NCBI GenBank assembly: GCA_905216195.1
Contig: CAJMSX010000055.1
Location: 1-22,212, forward strand
DNA length: 22,212 bases
Direction: 5' to 3'
DNA from: an uncultured bacterium
GTDB lineage: Bacteria > Bacteroidota > Bacteroidia > Bacteroidales > Marinifilaceae
Shown here in pieces: positions 1-7,510 of the stretch. Made by a program: the position numbers and the translations under genes. A model generated the notes under the pieces. The model had not been told where the DNA came from. It searched no databases and worked only from the letters and a program-made list of their open reading frames with translations. The stretch's first letter is position 1; each line of letters starts with the position of its first letter.

Positions 1-840
1 TTTTTGATTGCCGTTTAGAAAAAGATAAGAGCCGGAAAATTGATAATTGCCGTAAATTTGCAGGAAATTGTGCCGGCCTACGGGTTGAGACCGGAATATT
101 CCCAGGTTGGCCAGGGAGAGGGCAAACTGGGTTTTTGCCGCAGTACATTGACGGGTGGTTTGCAGATCCACCAGACCGGCGGTGGAATTTCCGTAAATAA
201 GAGGCGGATTACCGGCATAAACGTTTTGTTCTTCTATCATTTCGGTATTAAACAGGCTGAAATTTCCCAAACCGTTCAATTGGGTGTTCCTAACCGGCTT
301 GTAAATCGGGACTTCGTTCAGGATGACCCGGGACATATCGGCCGAGCTGCCGCGTAATTCGGGGTTGGCGCTTTCGGAGGTATTGGTGGATGCGGGCAAG
401 GCGGTCACCATTTTCAGTATGTCGCCCGCTGCGGACGGCGTATTGTAAATGTCCATCCGGGAAATTTCTTTTAACGAAAACTCTTTGGATAAAGAGGGGT
501 TTGCTTTGACTACGATTTCGGTCAGGCTCAAATCTTCCTCCTCCAGAATTACGACCAGGTTTTCCGGATGGGAAATCCGGTTTACCGGCAGGTAAAAGGT
601 CAGATAACCGATAAAAGAAACGACCAGGGTGTCCGTACGGACTTCAGGTCCGGCGGTTAATACGAATTTCCCGTCCAGATCGGAGGTGGTTCCGACCTGG
701 GGATGGTTCTTTATATATAGATTGGCTGCAAATACGGGTTGCCCGGCACGGTCCTTTACTTCCCCCCGGAGTGTGACGTGCTGGGCCGTCAGCATTCCGG
801 AGGAAAGGAGAAGGATAAAACAGAGCGGGAAAGATTTCAT
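1..840 (-). CDS. TonB-dependent outer membrane receptor, N-terminal part (runs off the left edge)
   Basis: The minus strand is open from an ATG at 840 to the window edge, giving 280 codons and no stop. The protein starts with a signal peptide (MKSFPLCFILLLSSGMLTAQ). A carboxypeptidase-regulatory-like beta domain follows at about residues 21-105, with the usual GEVKD start and a VVSFIGYLTF strand. A TonB plug-like domain comes next, with LKEISRMDIYNTPSAAGDILK, then a PELRGSSADMSRVILNEVPI segment typical of plugs that present a ligand-gated pore. The beta-barrel lies outside the window. Receptors of this family import large or scarce substrates across the outer membrane using TonB energy; the substrate cannot be read here and no SusD partner is visible. 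Its ATG overlaps the stop of the upstream TPR gene by four bases (ATGA), so the two are probably translationally coupled. Confidence 0.9.
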   Translation of the reverse strand, partial: MKSFPLCFILLLSSGMLTAQHVTLRGEVKDRAGQPVFAANLYIKNHPQVGTTSDLDGKFVLTAGPEVRTDTLVVSFIGYLTFYLPVNRISHPENLVVILEEEDLSLTEIVVKANPSLSKEFSLKEISRMDIYNTPSAAGDILKMVTALPASTNTSESANPELRGSSADMSRVILNEVPIYKPVRNTQLNGLGNFSLFNTEMIEEQNVYAGNPPLIYGNSTAGLVDLQTTRQCTAAKTQFALSLANLGIFRSQPVGRHNFLQIYGNYQFSGSYLFLNGNQK

Positions 841-1592
841 CGGGGTGAAAATTTTTCTTTATACTGGCTGATAAAATAACTTTCCGGGAATGACCGAAGA
901 GCGGATTCGTAATATTTACGGGCTTTCTCGGTATCTTTTTTCTGCAGATACATCCTGATAATCATATCATAAGCTTCTTCTTTACCCCAGGAGGGAAGCC
1001 AGGGATTGTACCGTCCGTCGTCTTTGGTTTCCAGGGCTTTTCGGAGGTATTCTTCGGCTTTTTGACCGCCTCCGAAAGCTGCGGGGGTATAAAAATCATG
1101 GCTCCCCAATACATACCACCCCCGAAGATTTTCCGGATTCATTTGTATGGCTTTCTCTCCGTTGGCCTTTACCTCGCCCGAGGCTTGGGCTGCTGCCATT
1201 CCTTGTTTGAACTGCAAGGAAAAACTTTGGATGTAGGCTAAAAGTGCGTAGTCTTCGGAGTTTTTATGCTTTTGATTTTTCAGTAGCTCTTCGGCTTTTT
1301 CTATCCGTTTTTTACAGGAGTCGGCCGCTTGCATTTTGATATAATAAATGCCTTCATAAAAGCGGATGTAGGCCATCCAATAGACCAACAGACTGTTTTT
1401 TTCCGCATTTTTCTGCAATTCCTTATAGATTGCATCCAAAGGCGCTGCGGATTGCCGGCCAAAGCAATCGGTCAGGGCGTTATGGATTCGGCTTTGGATA
1501 CCGGTAACCGTATCTGTTGTTTCCTGCAAAGGAGCTCCTTGTATGCCGTAAAATACTACGGAAAGCAACAAGATTAAAATGGATTTTTTCAT
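837..1592 (-). CDS. Secreted TPR-type protein upstream of the TonB receptor
   Basis: A 251-residue protein with a clear signal peptide (MKKSILILLLSVVFYGIQG). The rest is alpha-helical and looks like tetratricopeptide repeats: paired helices such as YWMAYIRFYEGIYYIKM, then NPENLRGWYVLGSHDFYTP, AEEYLRKALE and EKARKYYESALRSFP. It probably sits in the periplasm or is held at a membrane and acts as a protein-binding scaffold; no catalytic residues are seen. It lies 12 bases downstream of the 2TM gene, and its TGA overlaps the ATG of the receptor. A TPR protein coupled directly to a receptor suggests an accessory role in the same transport or assembly process, which is inference. Confidence 0.8.
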   Translation of the reverse strand: MKKSILILLLSVVFYGIQGAPLQETTDTVTGIQSRIHNALTDCFGRQSAAPLDAIYKELQKNAEKNSLLVYWMAYIRFYEGIYYIKMQAADSCKKRIEKAEELLKNQKHKNSEDYALLAYIQSFSLQFKQGMAAAQASGEVKANGEKAIQMNPENLRGWYVLGSHDFYTPAAFGGGQKAEEYLRKALETKDDGRYNPWLPSWGKEEAYDMIIRMYLQKKDTEKARKYYESALRSFPESYFISQYKEKFSPR

Positions 1593-1604
1593 AGCGTTTT
1601 GTTT

Positions 1605-1817
1605 TTAGTTTACTTTTTTGAATAATACCGTATGTATGGCTTGTAACAATATATTCACTCCCCAGCCGAGGGCCGGCCATATCACCCACCAATACCCGTT
1701 GAAGCGGATATAGTTGATGGTGAACAGAAAGAGCATTACTACGACGTAGGAGAGTAAATTGCGGTAAAGACAGGTCAAAGCCCGGCCGTTGTTTGAGTTT
1801 GATTCATTGGTTTCCAT
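1605..1817 (-). CDS. 2TM-domain small membrane protein
   Basis: A 70-residue protein with a short polar N-terminus, then two hydrophobic segments (about residues 22-40 and 43-64) separated by a few residues, and a basic end (FKKVN). The pattern RNLLSYVVVMLFLFTINY followed by YWWVIWPALGWGVNILLQA matches the 2TM domain family (PF13239) of Bacteroidota, where such proteins are often found alone or fused to histidine kinases. Function is not known. It is in the same minus-strand run as the TPR gene downstream and the winged-helix regulator upstream, so it probably belongs to that operon. Confidence 0.75.
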   Translation of the reverse strand: METNESNSNNGRALTCLYRNLLSYVVVMLFLFTINYIRFNGYWWVIWPALGWGVNILLQAIHTVLFKKVN

Positions 1818-1846
1818 AATTTTTTTATATAAGATTATCGAATGAG

Positions 1847-2014
1847 TTATTTTATATTCGGGATAACGGTGCCGGGTTCCGGAAAAATCGCTTCCAGCTG
1901 CTTCCCTGGGTAGAGGAGAAAAATTTTCGGTTCCGAAGCGATTCGGAATACTTTTTCTCCCTGAAAGGAAGGCAAAGTCTTCCCATAATGATGAAAATTG
2001 TTTTCATAATTCAC
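1847..2014 (-). CDS. Possible 55-residue ORF between the regulator and the 2TM gene
   Basis: The 248-base gap between the winged-helix gene and the 2TM gene contains a frame that reads like protein. From a GTG at 2014 it gives VNYENNFHHYGKTLPSFQG and continues through EKVFRIASEPKIFLLYPGK to VIPNIK and a TAA. The frame is open, without an ATG, right back to the stop codon of the winged-helix gene, and is in phase with that gene. Codon choice resembles the neighbours. I do not recognise the family. It may be a small gene with a GTG start, or a C-terminal piece of the regulator cut off by a stop codon. An overlapping ATG-started frame (1852-2007, 51 codons) looks less protein-like. Confidence 0.35.
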   Translation of the reverse strand: MNYENNFHHYGKTLPSFQGEKVFRIASEPKIFLLYPGKQLEAIFPEPGTVIPNIK

Positions 2015-2065
2015 TGATTTATATGTATTTTGTGTTTTGTGCGCCTGCCGGTTTTTCCGTTGCTG

Positions 2066-2356
2066 TTAACCGATCTTTCCGATATAACCTTTTAATGCTT
2101 CTACATAATCTGCGAAAGCGGAACTTCCTTTCGGAGTGATCCGGCAAAGGGTTTGCGGTATTTTTCCTTTGAAAGTTTTTTCTATGTCGATGTATCCTGC
2201 CTTGTTCAATTTATCCAGTTGTACACTGAGATTGCCGGCCGTGGCTTTGGTCTGTTCCTTGAGGTAGACAAAATCGGCGCTTTCTACCGAGATCAGGATA
2301 GACATTACCGCCAACCGCAGCTCCGAATGCAATAACGGATCTAACTCTTTAAACAT
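2066..2356 (-). CDS. Winged-helix (MarR-like) transcriptional regulator
   Basis: A 96-residue protein built almost entirely of one winged helix-turn-helix domain of the PF13601 type. It has LDPLLHSELRLAVMSILI as the first helices, FVYLKEQTKATAGNLSVQLDK as the helix-turn-helix, AGYIDIEKTFKGKIPQTLCRITPKG as the wing, and a C-terminal dimer helix. No ligand domain is present. Small regulators of this kind in Bacteroidota usually repress their own operon and sit beside genes for membrane proteins. It starts three bases after the stop of the 195-residue membrane protein. The palindrome in the operon promoter at 3800-3814 is a natural candidate for its operator (inference). Confidence 0.88.
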   Translation of the reverse strand: MFKELDPLLHSELRLAVMSILISVESADFVYLKEQTKATAGNLSVQLDKLNKAGYIDIEKTFKGKIPQTLCRITPKGSSAFADYVEALKGYIGKIG

Positions 2357-2359
2357 CTC

Positions 2360-2947
2360 TTACGAATTTAAGCGTTTGTTTTTTTCTGCATATTGTAAAA
2401 TATGGCCCGGAATAATCATACAGAACAGAAATATGGCGGCAAAAACCAGTATACTGTCCAGCCCGGTGATAAATAAAAGGGAAAAAGCCAGTACCAGGCC
2501 GATGACCCCTCCGATAGTCAGCGCTTTGAAGCGAATGATCAGGCCCGTGATGGTGGTCCCGGCATTGATAAGCAGGGCTACGATGAATAAGATGGGCAGA
2601 TACTTGCCGAAAGCCAATACGGCGGAAACTCCCGTTACGCTTCCTAAAACGAGCCAAACTTTCCCTACGGCCCGGTCCACAAAGGTAATAACCCGTTTCG
2701 GGTGTTTGCTGCTTTCGAACAGATGGCCGATGAATCCGATAACGGGTATGCCGAACCAGAGCCAGTTATAATACACATTGTGGGTATAAAGGAGCAGAAA
2801 ATAAATCAGGAGGGCGAGACCTAAAGTGGCATATCCGTTGATCAACATCGGTTGCCAGCCCCGGCTCTCCATATTATTACGGGTATTTTGGATCATACGG
2901 GCTATGAGCTCCAGGCTTTCTTTTTCATTGAATTCTTTGGTTTCCAT
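2360..2947 (-). CDS. Multi-pass membrane protein of the regulator operon
   Basis: A 195-residue protein with a soluble N-terminal segment of about 35 residues (ELIARMIQNTRNNMESRGWQP). Five or six hydrophobic segments follow, including GYATLGLALLIYFLLLY, WLWFGIPVIGFIGHLF, VWLVLGSVTGVSAVLAF, ILFIVALLINAGTTITGLI and a long last pair. The C-terminus is polar (YAEKNKRLNS). No transporter or enzyme signature is recognisable. The family commonly sits directly before a PF13601 winged-helix gene, as here, with a three-base gap to it and five bases from the upstream membrane gene. It may sense or respond to membrane state together with the regulator; that role is inference. Confidence 0.75.
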   Translation of the reverse strand: METKEFNEKESLELIARMIQNTRNNMESRGWQPMLINGYATLGLALLIYFLLLYTHNVYYNWLWFGIPVIGFIGHLFESSKHPKRVITFVDRAVGKVWLVLGSVTGVSAVLAFGKYLPILFIVALLINAGTTITGLIIRFKALTIGGVIGLVLAFSLLFITGLDSILVFAAIFLFCMIIPGHILQYAEKNKRLNS

Positions 2948-2952
2948 GACTA

Positions 2953-3744
2953 TTAGTGATTAGAGATTGATATTTTACAGGTAAAACTATAGGCAAAAGA
3001 ATAAATAGATATAATCAACAAAGGTAAATGCAGTATTCCCAGATTGACCGTGTAGGGATTGAAAAAATTGAACATATTGTAACAACCGAGAATGATTCCG
3101 ATAAAGGCGGTAATGCGGTAAACCGTTCGATTTACGGAAGGCATATTGAGTGTAAGCAGGGTTAAATAGACCGGGGTCATCATACAAAACGTCAGAGCCG
3201 AACCGTTGGTAAGAAAAGCACGGCCGGTAAAGTCGAAGTGTAAGGTATGCAGGTCGAGGGGCGTCCAAAAAGCCAATAAGGCCAGAGGGATCATCCAAAC
3301 CGTTTTCCAGTTGAAGTTGCGAAAAGTATAAACGGTCCGGGGATGGAGCGCTTCCCTGAACCAAACGAAAGCAATTCCGGAAAACATCAGGATGTTGACG
3401 GTTACCAAACTCAGACCGTATGTGTCGGTCCAGGCCGTGTTCTGCACCAAGGCGAACAAAACATAAGTGAAAGCTACGTAGGCTGAGAAAGGTTTTGAAA
3501 ATTTGTCTTTTAGTATAAAAAGAGCTAGGAGGCAGAGCAGCGTCAATATCTGAATATAGGGGAAAAAAGAAGCTAACCGGAAAATCAGGGCATTCCCCAG
3601 GGTGGTTTGTATAATCCTACCCGCATCGTTTATGGAAAAGTTGCGGGTAGCTACCGGAAATAAAATAAATTGGGCGCAAATGACGAGCAGATAGAACCAC
3701 CATTTCCGGGTAATGGTTTCCAGGGGTGAAGCAGTTGTTTTCAT
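2953..3744 (-). CDS. Integral membrane protein, first gene of the regulator/receptor operon
   Basis: A 263-residue, very hydrophobic protein with about eight predicted membrane segments, starting with WWFYLLVICAQFILFPVAT near residue 15 and ending near SIYSFAYSF. A larger soluble loop follows the first helix (NFSINDAGRIIQTTLGNA). No conserved catalytic motif is seen and the family was not recognised. It is the promoter-proximal gene: the ATG at 3744 lies about 43 bases below a good Bacteroidota promoter, and the next gene starts five bases after its stop. The tight spacing places it in the same transcript as the winged-helix regulator. Confidence 0.7.
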   Translation of the reverse strand: MKTTASPLETITRKWWFYLLVICAQFILFPVATRNFSINDAGRIIQTTLGNALIFRLASFFPYIQILTLLCLLALFILKDKFSKPFSAYVAFTYVLFALVQNTAWTDTYGLSLVTVNILMFSGIAFVWFREALHPRTVYTFRNFNWKTVWMIPLALLAFWTPLDLHTLHFDFTGRAFLTNGSALTFCMMTPVYLTLLTLNMPSVNRTVYRITAFIGIILGCYNMFNFFNPYTVNLGILHLPLLIISIYSFAYSFTCKISISNH

Positions 3745-3786
3745 GATTTTGTTCGTTTAGGAGAAATTCTCCGTTAATTCTCACGA

Positions 3787-3818
3787 CAAATATAGACTAG
3801 TTTATATTATAAACCAAA
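3787..3818 (-). promoter_or_regulatory. Bacteroidota-type promoter of the regulator/receptor operon
   Basis: On the minus strand TTTG (3815-3818) is followed after exactly 20 bases by TATATTTG (3787-3794). This fits the primary sigma factor consensus of Bacteroidota (TTTG, TAnnTTTG). It points at the 263-residue membrane protein gene that starts at 3744. Confidence 0.75.
3800..3814. promoter_or_regulatory. Perfect palindrome in the promoter spacer, candidate operator
   Basis: GTTTATA and TATAAAC form perfect 7-base arms around one central base and fill most of the spacer between the -33 and -7 elements. A regulator bound here would block RNA polymerase. The winged-helix protein of the same operon is the obvious candidate; binding is inferred from position only. 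Confidence 0.55.
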
Positions 3819-3855
3819 TTATTTTATAAATTTCTGAGAAAAAATTCCGGTGTGG

Positions 3856-3900
3856 GAAAAAAGAAAACGGAGAAACCACGGTTTTACCAGGTCTCTCCGC
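3856..3900 (-). terminator. Rho-independent-type terminator after yidC
   Basis: A 10-base stem (3891-3900 pairing with 3869-3878, one G-U pair) with a 12-base loop is followed on the minus strand by a T-rich stretch (TTTTCTTTTTT). It lies about 30 bases past the yidC stop and ends the pyrG-yidC transcript. Confidence 0.75.
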
Positions 3901-3928
3901 TTTAGCGTAAGTATATTTTAAAGCGTTT

Positions 3929-5779
3929 TTATTTTTTGCGTTTTTGGTCTTTCATTCGTTGTTCCTGCATCTTTTGCATTTGTTCCAGCCTTTCCTGGAA
4001 TTTCGATTTCTTTACCGGTTTGGTTTTGGCCAGTTCGATTTGTTTTAAAAGCTTGTCGTCGTTGACATAGCGGCGAATCACCCAGGTTTGCAGGATGGTA
4101 ATTAAGGTGGCTATGAAGTAATAATAGCTCAATCCGGAAGAATAGCTGTTAAAAATGAACAGGAACATAATGGGCATGAAATACATCATGGTTTGCATAC
4201 CTTTCATCTGGTCGTTTTGCGGTTGATTCTTGTTGTTCATGACCATATAGATGATATTGACGGCCGTCATGAGCAAGCAGAAGAGACTGACGTGGTTTCC
4301 GTAGAAAGGTATGGTGAAGGGCAAGGTGGCTATGGAATCGTAAGAAGCCAGGTCCGTCGCCCAGAGGAAGCTTTTCTGCCGGAGTTCGATAGCACCGGGG
4401 AAAAACCAGAAAAGAGCGATCAGGATGGGCATTTGCAATAACATGGGAAGACAGCCTCCCATCGGATTCACCCCGGCCTTTTTATACAGGGCCATGGTGG
4501 CTTTCTGACGTTCGAGGGCTTTATCCTTAGGGAATTTTTTGTTGATTTCGTCGATCTGCGGTTTCAACACCCGCATTTTTGCCTGAGACAGATAGGATTT
4601 ATAAGTCAGGGGGAATAATACGAGTTTGATGATCAGTGTAAGAAGCAGGATAATCAGTCCGTAATTGGTGGTTACGTGATTTTCCAGGAAATTGAAAAGG
4701 GGAATGACTACATAGCGGTTGAACCAGGCAACCCATTTCCAACCCAGATTGACCAGTTTGGGCAATTCGATATTGGCGCCGTATTCTTTCAGTATGGGAT
4801 AAGAATTCGGTCCGAAGAAAAATTGCATATCGTAAACTTCGTTCTCTTTTCCGTTATAAGGTAACGGAATTTCGGCGTATGCTTTTTTCAGGTAGTCGGC
4901 TTCTTTACTCATTTGCGAAGAAACGATCACATCGCTGAACGATTCTTTGGCGATGAGTACCGAGGAAAAGAATTGTTGTTTGAAAGCAATCCATTTTACT
5001 TTGGTTGCCAATGTTTCTTTTGCATCGGAGGTGAGAGACAGGTTTTCGACATCATTGCTCAGAAAATTGTAATATATCCCGGTATACCGGTTTTCGAAAT
5101 CTTTACTTTTTTCCAGTTGCGGCATATCGACCCCCCAAAACAAAGTGAGAAAAGAAGAATTGGAAGCGATAACGTCGTTCATATTATGGGTCCGGATGCT
5201 AAAATCGGCCATATAACTGTCGGGCGCCAGCTTATACACAAACTCTACGTATTGATTCTCCCCGGAAAATAATTTCAGGGAGAGCGTTTGTTCTCCGTTC
5301 CCGGCGGATAAGGTCGTCTCCGTCGTACTGGGAACAAAGAGCAATTTCTCGGTATTGACCTGTTTGTTTCCGGCATAGAAATTTAATCCGAAGGCGCTTT
5401 TATTTTCTTTCCACAAAATCAGAGGCAAGGAATCGTGGGTTTGATATTCTTTTAAATCTACATTCACGATACGGCCGCCGAGCGTACTGATTTGTAAACG
5501 GATTTTATTATTTTCGAGCGTAATGATTTTTTCCTGCAGGCTGTCCTGTACAAAAACGGAATTTTTAGGTGCATTTTGCAGGGAGTCTTCCTGTTGACTC
5601 AGTTGGAAGTCCTTTTTTTCTTGTTTGGCTGCTTCGGCCATTCGTTCGGCTTCGACCCGGATGAGGGAGTCGCGTTGTTGTATTTCCCGGAGTTGTTCTT
5701 TATTCGGACGCGTCAGGTAAGAGAATCCGATCAGAATTAAAAAAATCAGGACTAATCCGACAATTGTATTTTTATCCAT
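3929..5779 (-). CDS. yidC: Membrane protein insertase YidC
   Basis: A 616-residue YidC/Oxa1/Alb3 insertase, which helps fold and insert inner-membrane proteins with or without SecYEG. Residues 4-22 form the first membrane helix. A periplasmic beta-rich domain spans about 80-340. The conserved insertase core follows, with membrane segments near 372-392, 440-460, 490-515 and 530-570. The cytoplasmic loop with coiled-coil character is at about 400-435 (LKPQIDEINKKFPKDK), followed by GVNPMGGCLPMLLQMPI. The C-terminal tail is strongly basic (QRMKDQKRKK), as in forms that contact the ribosome. The usual positive residue of the hydrophilic groove appears as Lys385 (TLIIKLVLFPLTYK) where many homologues have Arg. 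It lies 42 bases after pyrG and is probably co-transcribed with it. Confidence 0.97.
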   Translation of the reverse strand: MDKNTIVGLVLIFLILIGFSYLTRPNKEQLREIQQRDSLIRVEAERMAEAAKQEKKDFQLSQQEDSLQNAPKNSVFVQDSLQEKIITLENNKIRLQISTLGGRIVNVDLKEYQTHDSLPLILWKENKSAFGLNFYAGNKQVNTEKLLFVPSTTETTLSAGNGEQTLSLKLFSGENQYVEFVYKLAPDSYMADFSIRTHNMNDVIASNSSFLTLFWGVDMPQLEKSKDFENRYTGIYYNFLSNDVENLSLTSDAKETLATKVKWIAFKQQFFSSVLIAKESFSDVIVSSQMSKEADYLKKAYAEIPLPYNGKENEVYDMQFFFGPNSYPILKEYGANIELPKLVNLGWKWVAWFNRYVVIPLFNFLENHVTTNYGLIILLLTLIIKLVLFPLTYKSYLSQAKMRVLKPQIDEINKKFPKDKALERQKATMALYKKAGVNPMGGCLPMLLQMPILIALFWFFPGAIELRQKSFLWATDLASYDSIATLPFTIPFYGNHVSLFCLLMTAVNIIYMVMNNKNQPQNDQMKGMQTMMYFMPIMFLFIFNSYSSGLSYYYFIATLITILQTWVIRRYVNDDKLLKQIELAKTKPVKKSKFQERLEQMQKMQEQRMKDQKRKK

Positions 5780-5821
5780 ATAATAATTGTTCTTTAGAAT
5801 TTACGGTTAATGATGATGTAT

Positions 5822-7417
5822 TTAGGATACACATGCTTTGATAAATGCCACAAAAAGGGGATGGGGTTTGACTACGGTACTTTTGTATTCCGGATGGAAT
5901 TGTGTGCCGACAAACCATTTGTGTGCCGGAATTTCGATGATCTCGGTCAAACCGGTTTCCGGATTTATGCCTGTGGTGACCATCCCCGCTTTTTCGAATA
6001 GTTCTTTGTATTCGTTATTGAATTCGTACCGGTGCCGGTGTCTTTCTTCCACCACTTTTTGTCCGTAGGCTTCGAAAGCTTTGGAACCTTCTTTTAATTC
6101 GCAGGTATAGGCTCCCAGCCGCATGGTACCTCCTTTTTCCGTTACATTTTTCTGATTTTCCATCAGGTCGATGACCGGATATTTGGTTTTAGCGGCCATT
6201 TCCGTAGAATTGGCCCCTTCCAGCTGGAGGACGTTGCGTGCAAATTCGATGACGGCCATTTGCATGCCCAGGCAGATCCCCAGAAAAGGAATGTTGTTGG
6301 TACGGGCATAGTTGATCGCCACCAATTTGCCGTTGATTCCCCGGTGTCCGAATCCCGGCGCGACCAATATGCCGTGTAAATCTTTCAAAATGGCGTCTGC
6401 ATTGGCTTCATTCAATCCTTCGCTATGGATCCAGTGTATGTTTACTTTACAGTCGTTCACGGCACCTGCGTGTATGAAGGCTTCCGCGATGGATTTATAA
6501 GCGTCGTGTAATTCCACGTATTTCCCTACCAGTCCGATCTGAACTTCCTGACTGTAGTTTTTCAATTTGTAGAGGAATTTTTTCCAGGAATCCATGTCCG
6601 GTTCGCTGTTCAGGGGGAGGCCCAGTTTTTCCAATACGATTTCGTCTAATTTTTCTTCCTCCATTTTAACGGGCACTTCATAGATGGTGGAAACGTCTAT
6701 GGACTCGATCACCGCTTCGGGCTGTACATTGCAGAAAAGGGCCACTTTCCGTTTCAGGTCCGTATTCAGTTTATGCTCGGTGCGCAAGACCAAAATATCG
6801 GGTTGCACCCCTATTTCCAATAAAGATTTTACCGAATGCTGTGTCGGTTTGGTTTTGAGTTCTCCGGAAGCGGACAGGAAGGGAACCAGGGTAAGGTGAA
6901 TTAATACGGATTTCTCGCCCAGTTCCCACCGGAGCTGACGCACGGCTTCGAGAAAAGGTAAAGATTCGATATCTCCTACGGTTCCGCCTATTTCGGTGAT
7001 AACCACATCATACTCTCCTTTCGACCCCAGTAATTTGATATTCCGTTTGATTTCGTCGGTGATGTGGGGCACGATCTGAACGGTCTTTCCCAAATAATCT
7101 CCCCGTCTCTCTTTATTGATAACGTTTTGGTATATTCTCCCGGTCGTAATGTTATTGGCCTGGGAGGTAGGGCATCCTGTAAATCTCTCATAATGGCCCA
7201 GGTCGAGGTCGGTTTCGGCCCCGTCATCCGTTACGTAGCATTCTCCGTGTTCATAGGGATTCAGAGTTCCCGGATCGATATTGATGTAGGGGTCCAATTT
7301 CTGGTTAGCCACTTTATAACCTCTTGATTGAAGGAGTTTTGCCAGGGATGATGCGATAATACCTTTTCCTAAAGAAGAAGCCACACCTCCGGTAACGAAT
7401 ACGTATTTTGTTGACAC
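5822..7417 (-). CDS. pyrG: CTP synthase
   Basis: A 531-residue CTP synthase, full length for the family. It makes CTP from UTP, ATP and glutamine, the last step of pyrimidine nucleotide synthesis, in the cytoplasm. The N-terminal amidoligase domain (about 1-270) shows the P-loop GGVASSLGKGI and the IDPGTLNPYEHGECYVTDDG segment. The C-terminal class I glutamine amidotransferase domain (about 290-531) has the oxyanion strand APGFGHRG, the nucleophile Cys382 in GICLGMQ, and the catalytic His508 and Glu510 in FHPE. All active-site residues are present. The start codon sits 33 bases below the promoter's -7 element, and yidC follows after 42 bases. Confidence 0.98.
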   Translation of the reverse strand: MSTKYVFVTGGVASSLGKGIIASSLAKLLQSRGYKVANQKLDPYINIDPGTLNPYEHGECYVTDDGAETDLDLGHYERFTGCPTSQANNITTGRIYQNVINKERRGDYLGKTVQIVPHITDEIKRNIKLLGSKGEYDVVITEIGGTVGDIESLPFLEAVRQLRWELGEKSVLIHLTLVPFLSASGELKTKPTQHSVKSLLEIGVQPDILVLRTEHKLNTDLKRKVALFCNVQPEAVIESIDVSTIYEVPVKMEEEKLDEIVLEKLGLPLNSEPDMDSWKKFLYKLKNYSQEVQIGLVGKYVELHDAYKSIAEAFIHAGAVNDCKVNIHWIHSEGLNEANADAILKDLHGILVAPGFGHRGINGKLVAINYARTNNIPFLGICLGMQMAVIEFARNVLQLEGANSTEMAAKTKYPVIDLMENQKNVTEKGGTMRLGAYTCELKEGSKAFEAYGQKVVEERHRHRYEFNNEYKELFEKAGMVTTGINPETGLTEIIEIPAHKWFVGTQFHPEYKSTVVKPHPLFVAFIKACVS

Positions 7418-7450
7418 GATAAATATTTTTAGTCGTTTGAATCAAAGTGG

Positions 7451-7482
7451 CAAAGGTAAAAAATAAGAAGGGAGAACGCAAA
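7451..7482 (-). promoter_or_regulatory. Promoter of pyrG-yidC
   Basis: Minus strand TTTG (7479-7482) and TACCTTTG (7451-7458) are 20 bases apart, a full match to the Bacteroidota consensus. The -33 element lies at the end of the T tract of the preceding terminator, so the two signals overlap. Confidence 0.75.
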
Positions 7483-7510
7483 AAAAAAGCGCTTTAAAGC
7501 GCCTTTTTTT
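7481..7510 (-). terminator. Terminator of the DUF349 gene
   Basis: A GC-rich palindrome (GCGCTTTAAAGCGC, 7489-7502) is followed on the minus strand by a run of T. An A tract precedes the stem. The first bases overlap the TAA stop codon of the DUF349 gene. Confidence 0.8.
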
